Source: Pseudomonadota bacterium (GTDB lineage: Bacteria > Pseudomonadota > Gammaproteobacteria > Xanthomonadales > Rhodanobacteraceae). From it: DNA of 64,000 nucleotides. A program made the position numbers and the translations under genes. The stretch lies in contig JAKQJM010000091.1 of NCBI GenBank assembly GCA_029561145.1, positions 1 through 64,000 on the forward strand. The letters are read 5' to 3'. Shown here piece after piece: positions 35,109-44,494 of this stretch (position 1 is the first letter of the stretch; every line of letters begins with the position of its first letter). The notes beneath the pieces are model-generated. The model saw only the letters and a list, made by a program, of their open reading frames with translations. It did not search any database and was not told where the DNA came from.

Positions 35109-37490
35109 TCAGGACGGCATCAGGCCCAGCGCCCGATAGGCCTGGACCACGCGCTGGTACTCGTGATCGGTCCGCGTCGGCAGCGTCGCGAGTTCATTGT
35201 CACGTCGCGCGCGCGCGTCGATTTCCGCGCGTCGGGCCACGTCCGCAAGTGGCAGGGCGCCGAGATTGGCGCTCGATGATTTGAGCGAATGGGTGATTTC
35301 GGCAATGGCGTCGTGATCAGCCGTACGAGCGGCTTCATGCAGCCGCTTCAGGAGTTTCGGCGTGTCCTCGAAATAGATACGCGTCAGGTCGGAAAAACCG
35401 TCGCCCATGACTTCGAGCAACTCCTGCACGATCGCAGGATCGATCGCATGGGTCGGGTTCGTCGGCATGTCCTGGCCGGCAATCCGTTGCGCTTCGACCG
35501 AAGGCGAGGCGGGTCCAGCCAGGGCCGCGGCTGGTGCGCCAGCGCCATGTGGCGGTTGCCCGGCGGTGGCTGCCTCGGGCATCCATCGCGCCAGGGTTTT
35601 TTCAAGCAGGCTTCGATCAAGTGGTTTGGTCAGGTAGTCGTCCATGCCGGCGCCGAGGCACTTCTCGCGGTCGCCGGCCATCGCGTTGGCGGTCATGGCG
35701 ACGATCGGCAATCGACGCAGCCCTTTCGCGCGCTCGTCCGCGCGTCGGTTGCGCGTGGCCGTATAGCCGTCCATCACCGGCATCTGGCAATCCATCAGCA
35801 CCACATCGTAACTGCCGCGCGACAGACGCTCGAGCGCGATCTGGCCGTCACCCGCGTGATCGACTTCGACACCAAGAAGCGCAAGAAGCCGCTGAGCGAC
35901 TTTCGCGTTGACCGGATTGTCCTCGACCAGCAAAGCGCGGCCATGCAGTGGGCGCGGCAGCGAAGTGGAACGATCGGCTACGTGCGCGTCGGCGGCAGTG
36001 GCAAGCAGGGGTTCGTCGCGCGCGACCTCGGCATCGCCAACACCGAGCAGGCGGCTGATCGTCTCGCGCAGTTCGCGCTCATCGAAATTTGCCGACAGCG
36101 CGGTGACCCGTTCGTCGGCGCGCAGGTCCTGCACGCTGTCGTCATTGCCGGCAACGAGAATGCGCAGGTGATCAAGGGTCGGATCGCGACGAATGTTGCG
36201 CACGAGGGCGAGGGTCGCCGCCGCGACCGTTGCGATGTCGATCAGCAGTACTTCATAGCTGCCGCGCTCGCCCATCGCCGAGCTGGCACGCAGCTTGGTC
36301 AACGCATCGACTGCGAGATTGCTGTGCATGTGGTTCATGCCGAGCCGGGTGACCAGGCTGCCGGCCTTGCGCAGGAAAGCTTCGTCGCCACTGAGCAGGA
36401 GCGCGCGCACGCCGGACAGGTCGCTGCGCGCACGGACGTCGCCGATTGCCTTTTGCAACGGCACGTTGAACCAGAACGTGGATCCCTTGCCAAGCTCGGA
36501 TCGAACGCCGAGCTTGCCGTTCATCAGGTCGATGAGGCGCTTGCAGATGACCAGGCCCAGGCCCGTGCCACCGTAGACACGTGTCGTCGATGCGTCGGCC
36601 TGGGAGAACGGCTGGAACAGCTTCGCAGCGGCCTCGGGTGAAAGGCCGATGCCGGTGTCGCGTACCGCAAACGTGATCTCGTGGTGGCTGCGCGATTCAC
36701 CCCGTTTGCCGAGCTGGATCGTCACGCTGCCGCGCTCGGTGAACTTGATCGCGTTGCTGACCAGGTTGGTCAGCACCTGGCGCAGCCGCACCGGATCGCC
36801 GCGGACCGCGAGACGCACTGAAGGATCGATGACCACGCCGAGGCGAAGGCCCTTGGCTGTCGCACTGCCGGCCATCAGCATGGCGACCGAGTCGACCAGC
36901 TCCTTCAGATTGACGCCGACGTTCTCGATCTCGAGCTTGCTCGCCTCCAGCTTGGAGTAGTCGAGAATGTCATCGACGATACGCAGCAGTTCAAGCGCCG
37001 ACTGATGCGCGGTAGCCAGATAGTCGCGTTGATCCGGTCGCAGAGGAGTGGATCGGAGCAGGTCGAGCAAGGGCACGATGCCATTCAGCGGCGTGCGGAT
37101 CTCGTGGCTCATCGTCGCCAGGAATTCGCCCTTGGCCATCGTCGCGGCCTCTGCTTCCTGTTTTGCGGCGAGCAGATCGTTCTGCATCGCGCGCAACGAT
37201 TCGAGTTCGCGCAGGGTCGATGCCGGGATGCCCGGCGACTGCTGGACCAGCGGCAACACCACGCGTTCGCCCGCATCGTGCTGGCGACCCTGTCGCCAGA
37301 CCAGCACGCTGAGGAGGCCGATCACGACTGCCGTCACTGCAAGGCCGGTCAGAAATATCCGCCCGACGGTCTCGGGCAAGGCGACAAGAAGTACCAGCGC
37401 TGCGCAGAGTCCGAAGGCCAGAACGATGACGGCGATCAGCCTTCCGTCTGGACTACCCGGGGATGCGGAGCGGTTCTGCGGATTCGGCAC
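35109..37490 (-). CDS. Hybrid sensor histidine kinase (HK-REC-REC-Hpt)
   Basis: A 793-residue hybrid kinase from GTG 37490, 14 bp after the previous stop; a longer frame overlaps that gene by 90 bp and is less likely. Two membrane helices (about 17-38 and 43-64) have almost no periplasmic loop between them. Then come a coiled stretch, HisKA with H129 (ATMSHEIRTPLNG), an ATPase domain (DTGIGL, GTGLGLVICKRL), a degenerate receiver (about 358-485), a complete receiver with D567 (VVLMDCQMPVMDG) and a C-terminal Hpt with H734 (THSLKSSSANLGA). This is a full phosphorelay of the BarA/RavS kind. The upstream gene encodes its probable output. Confidence 0.9.
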   Translation of the reverse strand: MPNPQNRSASPGSPDGRLIAVIVLAFGLCAALVLLVALPETVGRIFLTGLAVTAVVIGLLSVLVWRQGRQHDAGERVVLPLVQQSPGIPASTLRELESLRAMQNDLLAAKQEAEAATMAKGEFLATMSHEIRTPLNGIVPLLDLLRSTPLRPDQRDYLATAHQSALELLRIVDDILDYSKLEASKLEIENVGVNLKELVDSVAMLMAGSATAKGLRLGVVIDPSVRLAVRGDPVRLRQVLTNLVSNAIKFTERGSVTIQLGKRGESRSHHEITFAVRDTGIGLSPEAAAKLFQPFSQADASTTRVYGGTGLGLVICKRLIDLMNGKLGVRSELGKGSTFWFNVPLQKAIGDVRARSDLSGVRALLLSGDEAFLRKAGSLVTRLGMNHMHSNLAVDALTKLRASSAMGERGSYEVLLIDIATVAAATLALVRNIRRDPTLDHLRILVAGNDDSVQDLRADERVTALSANFDERELRETISRLLGVGDAEVARDEPLLATAADAHVADRSTSLPRPLHGRALLVEDNPVNAKVAQRLLALLGVEVDHAGDGQIALERLSRGSYDVVLMDCQMPVMDGYTATRNRRADERAKGLRRLPIVAMTANAMAGDREKCLGAGMDDYLTKPLDRSLLEKTLARWMPEAATAGQPPHGAGAPAAALAGPASPSVEAQRIAGQDMPTNPTHAIDPAIVQELLEVMGDGFSDLTRIYFEDTPKLLKRLHEAARTADHDAIAEITHSLKSSSANLGALPLADVARRAEIDARARRDNELATLPTRTDHEYQRVVQAYRALGLMPS

Positions 37491-37504
37491 GTCGGGATGC
37501 CTGC

Positions 37505-40234
37505 TCAGCTGCCGCCGAGGTGGAAGTCGAACGATGCCTCGCGCGTTGCCTGCTGGACAAAGTTGCCCTGGATCAGGTCGATTCCGCTGGCCCACAGTGC
37601 AGCGGCGACGCGCGCTTCCTCGACACGCGGGGCAATCACGCGACGATCGCTGGCATGGGCCAGTTTGACCAGATCACGCAGCTCCTGGCGCAGCTCTCCG
37701 TCGGACGCCGCGATGTAGCGAGTCGACAACTTGACGAAATCGACCGGCAGATGGCGCAGCATTTCCGATCCGAGCTTGCCGGCTTCAAAACCCGACAGGG
37801 TCAGACCGATGCCGAGTTGTTTCATGCCGAGGCAATACGCAACGAAGTCCGACAGCGATGCCGCGGCATCGGCCAGGCGCAATTCAAGCGAGATCTGGGC
37901 TGCCGGGACGCGATGCGATTCGAGTGCGCCGCGCATCCATTCGAGGCGATCATGCGCACGAACGCTGTCAAGCGACTGGCTGACGAACAGGCGCAGGTTG
38001 TGTCCATCGCGCAGGTGCCCGGCAATCGTGCCAAGGCAGCTTTCGACCATCCAGCGATCGATCTCGACGATGAATCCGGCTTGCTCGGCAGCGGGCACGA
38101 TTTCGCTGGCAGCGAAGATGCGTCCACCTTCCGAAGGCAGGCGCAACAATGCCTGGAACTGTTTTTCCTCTTCGCCGTGCAGGGAAACGATCGGCTGGAA
38201 GACCACGCGGAAGCTCGAATTGGCAAGTCCCTCGCGAATCGCCTCGATGATGCCGGGGCTACCGTTCGCATCGGTTTCCGCAACGCACACCACGACGCCC
38301 GCGCTGGCGCCGTCGCGCGCTTCGAACATCGCGCGCTCGGCGGCATCGATCATCGCTTTCGCATCCCCTGCGGCGATTGCGAACGGGCAGATTCCAGCGA
38401 CGATGCGGAGTCGCAGCGGTGCGCTCGCAGTGCCGAATTCCTCCTGTGCGATGCGTTCGCGCAAGGCGATGACGTGTTGTTCGAGCACGCCGCTCGCCCG
38501 GTCGGGGTTGAGCAGGAGGAATCCGTGGTCGCCACAGCGGGCGAGCATGTCGTTGCCGCCGATCTGCGTCGCGAGGACCTGGGTCAGCCGCTCGAGCAGC
38601 TTGCGAAACTCGCTCTTGCCGAGACGCTGGGCCAGGTGCTCGGTGGCCTCGAGGTCGAGGAATACAAGGCCACCCAGGCGCGTCGCGGCGTCCTCCATCG
38701 AGAGCATCTCGGCCAGCCGTCGACTGAGATGGGCCGAGTCGTTGAGACCCTTGATCGCCTCGCGTTGCAAGGGTTCGCGCTGCCGGCGGTCCAGCTTGCG
38801 TGCTCGCGTGACCCGGCTCGTCACGGCGGCGATCAGGTGTCGCGGCGCAATCGGCTTGCTGAGGAAATCGTCGCCGCCGACGCTGAGTGCCTCGAAGTGC
38901 TTCTCGGTGTCCCCCTCGCCGGAGAGAAACACGATCGGCGTCGACACATAGGCCTCGCGCTCGCGAATCAGCGCGGTGAGCTCGATGCCGTTGCAAACGG
39001 GCATGTTCAGATCCATGAGGATCAGGTCGGGTGCAAACTCGTCGAGCTTGTCGAGCACGAGGGACGCTTCGCCGACCGCCAGCGCCTGCATGCCGTTCTT
39101 GCGCAGGATGGATTCGGCAAACAGCGCCTGCGAGCGATCGTCCTCGATGATCATGATGCGGAACGGATCGGACTGGTCCGCGCCTTTCAGCTCACGCACC
39201 CGCTTCATCACATCATCGGCACCGGCAGGCTGTTCGATATACGCATCGCAACCGGCACGCATCGCGCGCAGGCGTGCAGCCAGATCGATCTTTTCGGCGG
39301 ACAGCGCGACCAGCAGGGCGCGCTGCTTGCTGCGCGCGCGTGCCGCCTGGACCAGTGCGCCAATCTCCTCGATCGCTTCCTGGTGCCGACTGCCGAGCAC
39401 GATCAGCGAAGGCGCCGTGCGGCTGAGCACGACCTTGAGATCATCGATACTGCGCACGCGCTCCAGATCGTAGCCTTCGGCGCGCAACTGCAGGTCGATG
39501 TCGGTGGTCAACGCGCTGGCGTCGCCGAGGTGGCAGGCAATCGCGCGGGCGACGCGTGGCGTCTGGGTTGTCTCCGCGTCGGCCAGTCCGGTGAATGCGA
39601 TCTCGGGTACCTGCAGGACGGCTGGCGCTTCGCTGATCGTGGCGCGAGCGGCGACGTCAGTCAGATCCGGCAGCGCTGCCGGGGGTCGCGGCGGAGGATC
39701 CGGACTGGCAGGAGTCGGCGCGATGACTTCCCGGTCGATACGGGGCGTGGACGACGAGGCGACCGCGGGTTTTGCATCCTCGGTAAACCGGCGCCAATAC
39801 AGGGCGGGCGGGCGCACCAGCAGCGGATAGCCATTGTCGTCATCGGCGGCGTAGCCGAACAACGTGCTGTTGGCGACTGCCCGATCCCCGCCCGGGGTCG
39901 GATCGACGCCACTGTCTTCAATCAGGGTTTCAAGTTGATTCGAAATAGCCTTGCGCGCGGGATCGTCCGGAAACACGGGCGGATCGAGCAGAACCCAAAG
40001 GCATTCGGCGAACTCCTCGAGTCGGCCCGCCATGTCGCCACGGCCCAGCAGGTGACAACTGCTGGCCAGCGACTCGGCATCTTCGGCGAGCAGCAAGGCG
40101 GTGTTGAGATCCCATTCCCCGTCACAAAGACGCTGGCCGCGCCGACGCAGTGCGCCCGCCCGGGCCGGAATCTGCAGGGCTACCATTTCGCGTGCCTGCG
40201 CAGGATTTCGCGGAACGGGTCCCCGGGCCTGCAT
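37505..40234 (-). CDS. REC-REC-GGDEF-EAL protein, degenerate output domains
   Basis: A 909-residue protein. Residues 1-110 are helical, followed by a Pro-rich linker, a pseudo-receiver (227-350), an intact receiver (357-475, D408 in LILMDLNMPVCNG), a GGDEF-like domain whose signature reads CGDHGF (567-572), and an EAL-like domain whose signature reads FQALLR with Gln694 instead of Glu. Later EAL metal positions are also changed (LTLSGFEAG for the usual DDFGTG). It should therefore neither make nor break c-di-GMP. It could bind c-di-GMP or a partner, as FimX does. It is paired with the downstream hybrid kinase gene, which likely phosphorylates D408. Confidence 0.88.
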   Translation of the reverse strand: MQARGPVPRNPAQAREMVALQIPARAGALRRRGQRLCDGEWDLNTALLLAEDAESLASSCHLLGRGDMAGRLEEFAECLWVLLDPPVFPDDPARKAISNQLETLIEDSGVDPTPGGDRAVANSTLFGYAADDDNGYPLLVRPPALYWRRFTEDAKPAVASSSTPRIDREVIAPTPASPDPPPRPPAALPDLTDVAARATISEAPAVLQVPEIAFTGLADAETTQTPRVARAIACHLGDASALTTDIDLQLRAEGYDLERVRSIDDLKVVLSRTAPSLIVLGSRHQEAIEEIGALVQAARARSKQRALLVALSAEKIDLAARLRAMRAGCDAYIEQPAGADDVMKRVRELKGADQSDPFRIMIIEDDRSQALFAESILRKNGMQALAVGEASLVLDKLDEFAPDLILMDLNMPVCNGIELTALIREREAYVSTPIVFLSGEGDTEKHFEALSVGGDDFLSKPIAPRHLIAAVTSRVTRARKLDRRQREPLQREAIKGLNDSAHLSRRLAEMLSMEDAATRLGGLVFLDLEATEHLAQRLGKSEFRKLLERLTQVLATQIGGNDMLARCGDHGFLLLNPDRASGVLEQHVIALRERIAQEEFGTASAPLRLRIVAGICPFAIAAGDAKAMIDAAERAMFEARDGASAGVVVCVAETDANGSPGIIEAIREGLANSSFRVVFQPIVSLHGEEEKQFQALLRLPSEGGRIFAASEIVPAAEQAGFIVEIDRWMVESCLGTIAGHLRDGHNLRLFVSQSLDSVRAHDRLEWMRGALESHRVPAAQISLELRLADAAASLSDFVAYCLGMKQLGIGLTLSGFEAGKLGSEMLRHLPVDFVKLSTRYIAASDGELRQELRDLVKLAHASDRRVIAPRVEEARVAAALWASGIDLIQGNFVQQATREASFDFHLGGS

Positions 40235-40361
40235 GTTTCAGCATCCTCCTGTCATGGGCACCTGGTGCTCACCTGCAGTGCGCCGGATCCGGTCGCTGGA
40301 GCGGATTCGCGACGCTGGCGTGGCTGGACTATAGCAGCGCATGGCGCGGGATCCGGCCACT

Positions 40362-40793
40362 TCAGAACGGCTTGACCACGACCAGGATGACGATGGCGAT
40401 CAGCAGCAGCGCCGGAACTTCATTGAACAGGCGCAACCATCGGCTCGATCGCGTACTGGCGTCGCGCGCGAATTGCCCGACGAGGCGAATCAGCATTGCG
40501 TGGTAGACGATCAGGCACGCCACGAGAAGGAGCTTCGCGTGAAACCAGCCGCCCTGGTTCAGATACCCGGGCGCATGGGCGAGCAACCAGGCCATCAGCG
40601 CAAGGCCGAAGGCCACCGCCAGCGCGCCGCCGATGTGGGTGATCATGAGCAGGCGGCGCTGCATGATCTTCAGTCGCTCACGCACGACCGGTTCGGTCGC
40701 TTCGGCGTGATAGACGAAAAGACGTGGCAGATAGAACAACCCGGCGAACCAGGTCACGACGAAGATGATGTGAAACGCCTTCAGCCAGAGCAT
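40362..40793 (-). CDS. hemJ: Protoporphyrinogen oxidase HemJ
   Basis: A 143-residue membrane protein with four hydrophobic helices, of the HemJ family. It oxidises protoporphyrinogen IX to protoporphyrin IX, the step after HemF. Conserved residues seen: the FHIIFVVTWFAGLFYLPRLFVYH start, including the first-helix His8, and WFHAKLLLV with the Lys. Some xanthomonads use HemG or HemY; here HemJ is the only candidate in view. A TATACT -10 on the minus strand at 40823-40828 may drive it. Confidence 0.9.
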   Translation of the reverse strand: MLWLKAFHIIFVVTWFAGLFYLPRLFVYHAEATEPVVRERLKIMQRRLLMITHIGGALAVAFGLALMAWLLAHAPGYLNQGGWFHAKLLLVACLIVYHAMLIRLVGQFARDASTRSSRWLRLFNEVPALLLIAIVILVVVKPF

Positions 40794-40912
40794 GCCTGTG
40801 ATCTTCGAAAATTCAGGTCGTCAGTATAGCTGCGCTTGACGTTGCTCCGTGGGGATGGCTATAAGCGCAGTCCCACTCCGGCCAATCGGTCGATCTGCAG
40901 CCAGCCGTTTCG

Positions 40913-41629
40913 ATGAGTCCACCGCGTTTCGTCATTCGCCAGATCAATCCTGCGCGCTCGCGTCGGGTGTGGCTGTTCGCGGGCCTGGTCTGGATCGGCT
41001 CGCTGATGCTCGCCGTGGTCGCGACCAGCCTGTGGCTGGCCCCGCAGCAGGTTGTCGACGCCGAGGCGATGCGGGTCGAGGGTCTCGACGCGGACGCCAT
41101 GCGCAAGCGCATAGCGGTCCTTGAGCGTTCCGAGCAGGTCGCCAAGGCCGCACTGAACGATTTGCAGGGCACGTTGCGGGATCGCGAGGAGGAAATTGCC
41201 GGCGTCCGCGCGGACCTCGCCTTCTACGGTCGCCTGGTCGGTGGCGCCAAGCGCGAAGGACTGGCGGTCAATGCCCTGACCCTGGCCCAGGTGTCCGGCT
41301 CGCGCGCATGGAATTTTTCGGCGACGTTGACCCAGAACTTCAAGCGTGGCCCCGAAACCACCGGCAAGCTGACACTTGCGGTGTCCGGCGTGCGCGATGG
41401 CAAGCTCGAGACGATCGCCTGGAAAGACCTGGCCCAGCAGTCCGACAATGCCGGAATCGGCTATGCGTTCAAGTATTTCCAGCAGGTTGGCGGCACCATC
41501 ATGCTTCCGGAAGGATTCGAACCCAATCGCGTGCGTGCGATCGCAGACGGCGACGGCGGGCGCAGCGAGCAGGAATTCCCATGGGACGATGCGGCGAAGG
41601 CCGAGGAGAAAGACAATGTTCGGCAGTGA
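40913..41629 (+). CDS. DUF6776-like membrane protein with coiled coil
   Basis: A 238-residue protein with one N-terminal membrane helix (about 20-42), a periplasmic coiled coil (about 55-110, rich in Glu/Arg/Ala) and a C-terminal domain (TWNFSATLTQNFKRGP-like, then GKLTLAVSGVRDGK). It matches the family now called DUF6776, usually encoded just before a bactofilin. The role is probably envelope or cell-shape organisation. Its end overlaps the bactofilin start by 14 bases. Confidence 0.7.
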   Translation: MSPPRFVIRQINPARSRRVWLFAGLVWIGSLMLAVVATSLWLAPQQVVDAEAMRVEGLDADAMRKRIAVLERSEQVAKAALNDLQGTLRDREEEIAGVRADLAFYGRLVGGAKREGLAVNALTLAQVSGSRAWNFSATLTQNFKRGPETTGKLTLAVSGVRDGKLETIAWKDLAQQSDNAGIGYAFKYFQQVGGTIMLPEGFEPNRVRAIADGDGGRSEQEFPWDDAAKAEEKDNVRQ

Positions 41630-42062
41630 CAAGCGAAACAATCATTCTTTGGCCGCGATCACCACCCTGGTAGCCGAAGGCACCACGATTCGCGGTGACA
41701 TCGAATTCAACGGTGGCCTGCACATGGACGGCGCCGTCGAAGGCTCGATTTCCGCGCTCGGTGACAAGGCCGTGCTGACCTTGAGCGACAAGGGGCGCGT
41801 CAGTGGCGAGATCCGCGCGCCCAACGCGGTCATCAACGGCCAGGTGAAGGGTGACATCATCGTGAGTGAACGCCTCGAACTGGCGGCGCAGGCGCGCATC
41901 GACGGGAATGTCTACTACAAGGTGCTCGAGATGGCGGCGGGCGCTCAGCTCAACGGCAAGATGATCTACCAGGCCGAACCGCCGAGGCAGCTCAGTGGGC
42001 CCGGCACGGCCAAGGCCGTGGTCGACGACGAAGCGGTGGGTGCCGCGCCGGCCGGCGCTTGA
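41616..42062 (+). CDS. Bactofilin
   Basis: A 148-residue polymer-forming cytoskeletal protein. The ATG at 41616 is preceded by GGAGAAAGACA. The central domain (about 15-110) consists of short beta-helix repeats (LVAEGTTIRGDIEFNGGLHMDGAVEG..., KGRVSGEIRAPNAVINGQVKGDI). Bactofilins form non-polar filaments at the membrane and direct local peptidoglycan synthesis. The overlapping DUF6776 membrane protein is the probable anchor or partner. Confidence 0.92.
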   Translation: MFGSDKRNNHSLAAITTLVAEGTTIRGDIEFNGGLHMDGAVEGSISALGDKAVLTLSDKGRVSGEIRAPNAVINGQVKGDIIVSERLELAAQARIDGNVYYKVLEMAAGAQLNGKMIYQAEPPRQLSGPGTAKAVVDDEAVGAAPAGA

Positions 42063-42128
42063 TATCGTGTGGAATCGCCACGACCTAGAACGGTCGAGCA
42101 ATCGTTTCGTCCAGCGCGGCTTCCAACA

Positions 42129-42497
42129 ATGACCGATATCGCCACTCCGACCTATCTCGACTTCGTCGATGCGCCGATCGTGTTCACGGCGGCGGCGGCG
42201 GGCAAGGTGATCGAGTTGATCGCCGAGGAAGGCAATCCGGCGCTCAGCCTGCGCGTCTACATCAGCGGCGGGGGCTGTTCGGGGTTCCAGTACGGTTTCA
42301 CGTTCGACGAGGAGCGCGCCGAAGATGACCTCGCCGTGGAACGTGATGGCGTGTTCCTTCTCGTCGATCCGCTCAGTCTGCAATACCTGACCGGTGCGGA
42401 GATCGATTATTCCGAGTCCCTGACCGGCGCGCAGTTCGTCATCCGCAACCCGAATGCAAAGACGACCTGCGGATGCGGCTCGTCCTTCGCGGTCTAG
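42129..42497 (+). CDS. erpA: Iron-sulfur cluster insertion protein ErpA
   Basis: An A-type carrier of 122 residues that delivers iron-sulfur clusters to target enzymes. The three ligand cysteines are C50 ([11 protein letters not shown]), C114 and C116 ([11 protein letters not shown]). The ATG at 42129 gives the family start; the longer frame from 42069 has no resemblance. It follows the bactofilin by 66 bp and precedes nudC. Confidence 0.95.
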   Translation: MTDIATPTYLDFVDAPIVFTAAAAGKVIELIAEEGNPALSLRVYISGGGCSGFQYGFTFDEERAEDDLAVERDGVFLLVDPLSLQYLTGAEIDYSESLTGAQFVIRNPNAKTTCGCGSSFAV

Positions 42498-42537
42498 CCC
42501 GCGATGATCGCGGTCCGTGCGTTCTGAGGAGACTTCC

Positions 42538-43503
42538 TTGAGCGCCGAACAGCGCAGCCGCAACAACGTGTTTTCCGGACTGGCGCTAGACCGCTGCAGC
42601 GAGCGTCGCACTGACGTCGCCTGGCTGGACGAAGCCTGGCGGACGAATTCGGCACGCTTCCTCGTGCTCAATCCCGAAGGCAAGGCCCTGGTCGTCGACG
42701 ACGCCACGTCACTGCGCTTTCTCGATGGTCGCGAGCGCGACACCCTGTTTGACGCGGCGCAGCCGCTGTTGCTCGGGCTCGATGATCGCGAAGCACCCTA
42801 TTTCGCACTGAGCGCATCCACGGAGGCTGCCCTCGCAATCGCCAACGCCACGGGTGGGCGCTATCTCGACTTGCGCAAGGCGGGGCTCGGTCTTGCTTCG
42901 TTCGAGGCCGGCCTGTTCGCCTACGCGCGCGGCGTGACCCACTGGCAGTCGCGCACGCGCTGGTGCGGCGCCTGCGGCCACGCGCTCATCATCGAATGGG
43001 CAGGACATCGCGCACGCTGCACGAATCCGGCCTGTGCGATCGAGCATTTCCCGCGCACGGACCCGGCCATCATCGTGATCGTGACCTGGCGTGATGCCTG
43101 CCTGCTCGGTCGGCAGGCGACGTGGCCGACGGGCCGCTATTCGACCCTGGCCGGCTTCGTCGAACCTGGCGAGACACTGGAAGATGCGGTGCGCCGGGAG
43201 GTCTTCGAGGAAGCCGGCGTGCGCGTCGTCGACAGCGACTATCACTCCTCGCAACCCTGGCCGTTTCCTTCCTCGCTGATGCTCGGTTTCACCGCACGTG
43301 CCGACGATCCGGCCATCAAGGTTGGCGAGGAGATCGACGAGGCGCGCTGGTTCGAGGTGGACGAGTTCGTGCGCGATGTCGAAGGCGGTGCGCTCGGCCT
43401 GCCACCGCCGTTGTCGGTCTCGTATCGGCTGATCGAGCACTGGCTGCGCGCAGCCGGCGGTCTCGAACTGTCCGCGCTGGAATCGCCCGCCGCCTGGACC
43501 TGA
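42538..43503 (+). CDS. nudC: NAD+ diphosphatase / RNA deNADding enzyme
   Basis: Nudix enzyme that splits NADH or removes NAD caps from RNA. From TTG 42538, which has GAGGAG 7 bp upstream, it has 321 residues; a GTG at 42517 is the alternative. Features: a zinc ribbon (CGACGH ... CTNPACAIEHFPRTDPA), a Nudix box (GFVEPGETLEDAVRREVFEE, continuing EAG), and SQPWPFPSSLM, the NudC-specific NADH motif. Together with rppH it is the second RNA 5'-end enzyme in the window. Confidence 0.94.
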   Translation: MSAEQRSRNNVFSGLALDRCSERRTDVAWLDEAWRTNSARFLVLNPEGKALVVDDATSLRFLDGRERDTLFDAAQPLLLGLDDREAPYFALSASTEAALAIANATGGRYLDLRKAGLGLASFEAGLFAYARGVTHWQSRTRWCGACGHALIIEWAGHRARCTNPACAIEHFPRTDPAIIVIVTWRDACLLGRQATWPTGRYSTLAGFVEPGETLEDAVRREVFEEAGVRVVDSDYHSSQPWPFPSSLMLGFTARADDPAIKVGEEIDEARWFEVDEFVRDVEGGALGLPPPLSVSYRLIEHWLRAAGGLELSALESPAAWT

Positions 43504-43561
43504 CTGGACGCCTGCACTGCGCGGGCTACAATCCGGTGGACCGCCGCCGCTGCCTGAGCCC

Positions 43562-44443
43562 ATGGCCAAGACCCTGATCGCAATTCTCGTTGTGCTGCTG
43601 AGCACGCACGCCTTGCCGGACCTGGTCCGCTATCGCAATTTTTCGTGGCTGCGAGGCGGCCTGCGCGATGCTGATGGCGCAGCAAATGCAAGCGCAACGA
43701 CGCGGACCCTGGTCATCGCCGGGATTTCCGTCGTGCTGGTCGGACTCATCCAGGCTGCCCTGCACCGGCACTGGTTCGGAATCTTCGAACTGGCTTTCAT
43801 GATCGTCGTTCTCTACTTGTGCTGGGGTCCACGCGACCTCGATGCGGATATCGATGCGGTGCTCAAGGCGCCGGACAGCGAGCGGCGCGTGGAAGCGGCG
43901 CAACGACTCGGTGATGGTGTGCGCGAGAGTGCCGTGCCGTTCACCGCCCCCGCCCTGGTCGAGGCGGGTTTTGCCGCCGCGCTGTCGCGCCGGTTCGGCG
44001 TGCTGTTCTGGTTCGCCGTGCTCGGGCCGGTCGGCGCCCTGGCCTATCGACTCGTGCAACTGTTTGCGCGCGCGCCGGCGTTTGCCGAACTGGCAGGCAA
44101 TGCGCGGGCCACGCTCGAGCGCACCGCCCTGATCCTCGACTGGGCGCCGGCGCACCTGCTGGCCGGGTCACTGGCCCTGGTTTCGGACTTCGATGCCATC
44201 GTGCGTGCGTGGCAGGACTATCATCGGGCGCACGGGCAGGGATATTTCACGCTCGACCTCGGGTTCCTCGCATTCATCGCCCGCGCCGGCATCGATGCCG
44301 ACGTCGCCGCCGGAGACGGCGGCGAGGACAGCCTCGGCGATCCGATTGCGGAGCTGGCCGACACGCAACTGGTGTTGCGGCGCGCCCTCTATGTGTGGCT
44401 CGCCCTTATCGCGATGATCGTACTCGGTGGTTGGGCGACGTAG
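43562..44443 (+). CDS. ampE: AmpE-like membrane protein
   Basis: A 293-residue inner-membrane protein with helices near 1-17, 45-65, 70-90, 140-165 and 270-290. It has the AmpE/CobD-like segments SRRFGVLFWFAVLGPVGALAYRLVQL and LDWAPAHLLAGSLALVSDF. In enterobacteria AmpE accompanies AmpD in cell-wall recycling and beta-lactamase signalling; there is no ampD here, so the role may be general. It converges on the acyltransferase gene. Confidence 0.88.
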   Translation: MAKTLIAILVVLLSTHALPDLVRYRNFSWLRGGLRDADGAANASATTRTLVIAGISVVLVGLIQAALHRHWFGIFELAFMIVVLYLCWGPRDLDADIDAVLKAPDSERRVEAAQRLGDGVRESAVPFTAPALVEAGFAAALSRRFGVLFWFAVLGPVGALAYRLVQLFARAPAFAELAGNARATLERTALILDWAPAHLLAGSLALVSDFDAIVRAWQDYHRAHGQGYFTLDLGFLAFIARAGIDADVAAGDGGEDSLGDPIAELADTQLVLRRALYVWLALIAMIVLGGWAT

Positions 44444-44494
44444 TTTCAGGACCCGGGACCGCCGGCTCCTCGCTTCCCGGCCCCCATTCCCGAC

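Noticed and set aside
37463..40375. 970-codon plus-strand frame opposite the REC-GGDEF-EAL gene
   Set aside because: Shadow of a clear protein-coding gene; no motif or ribosome site.
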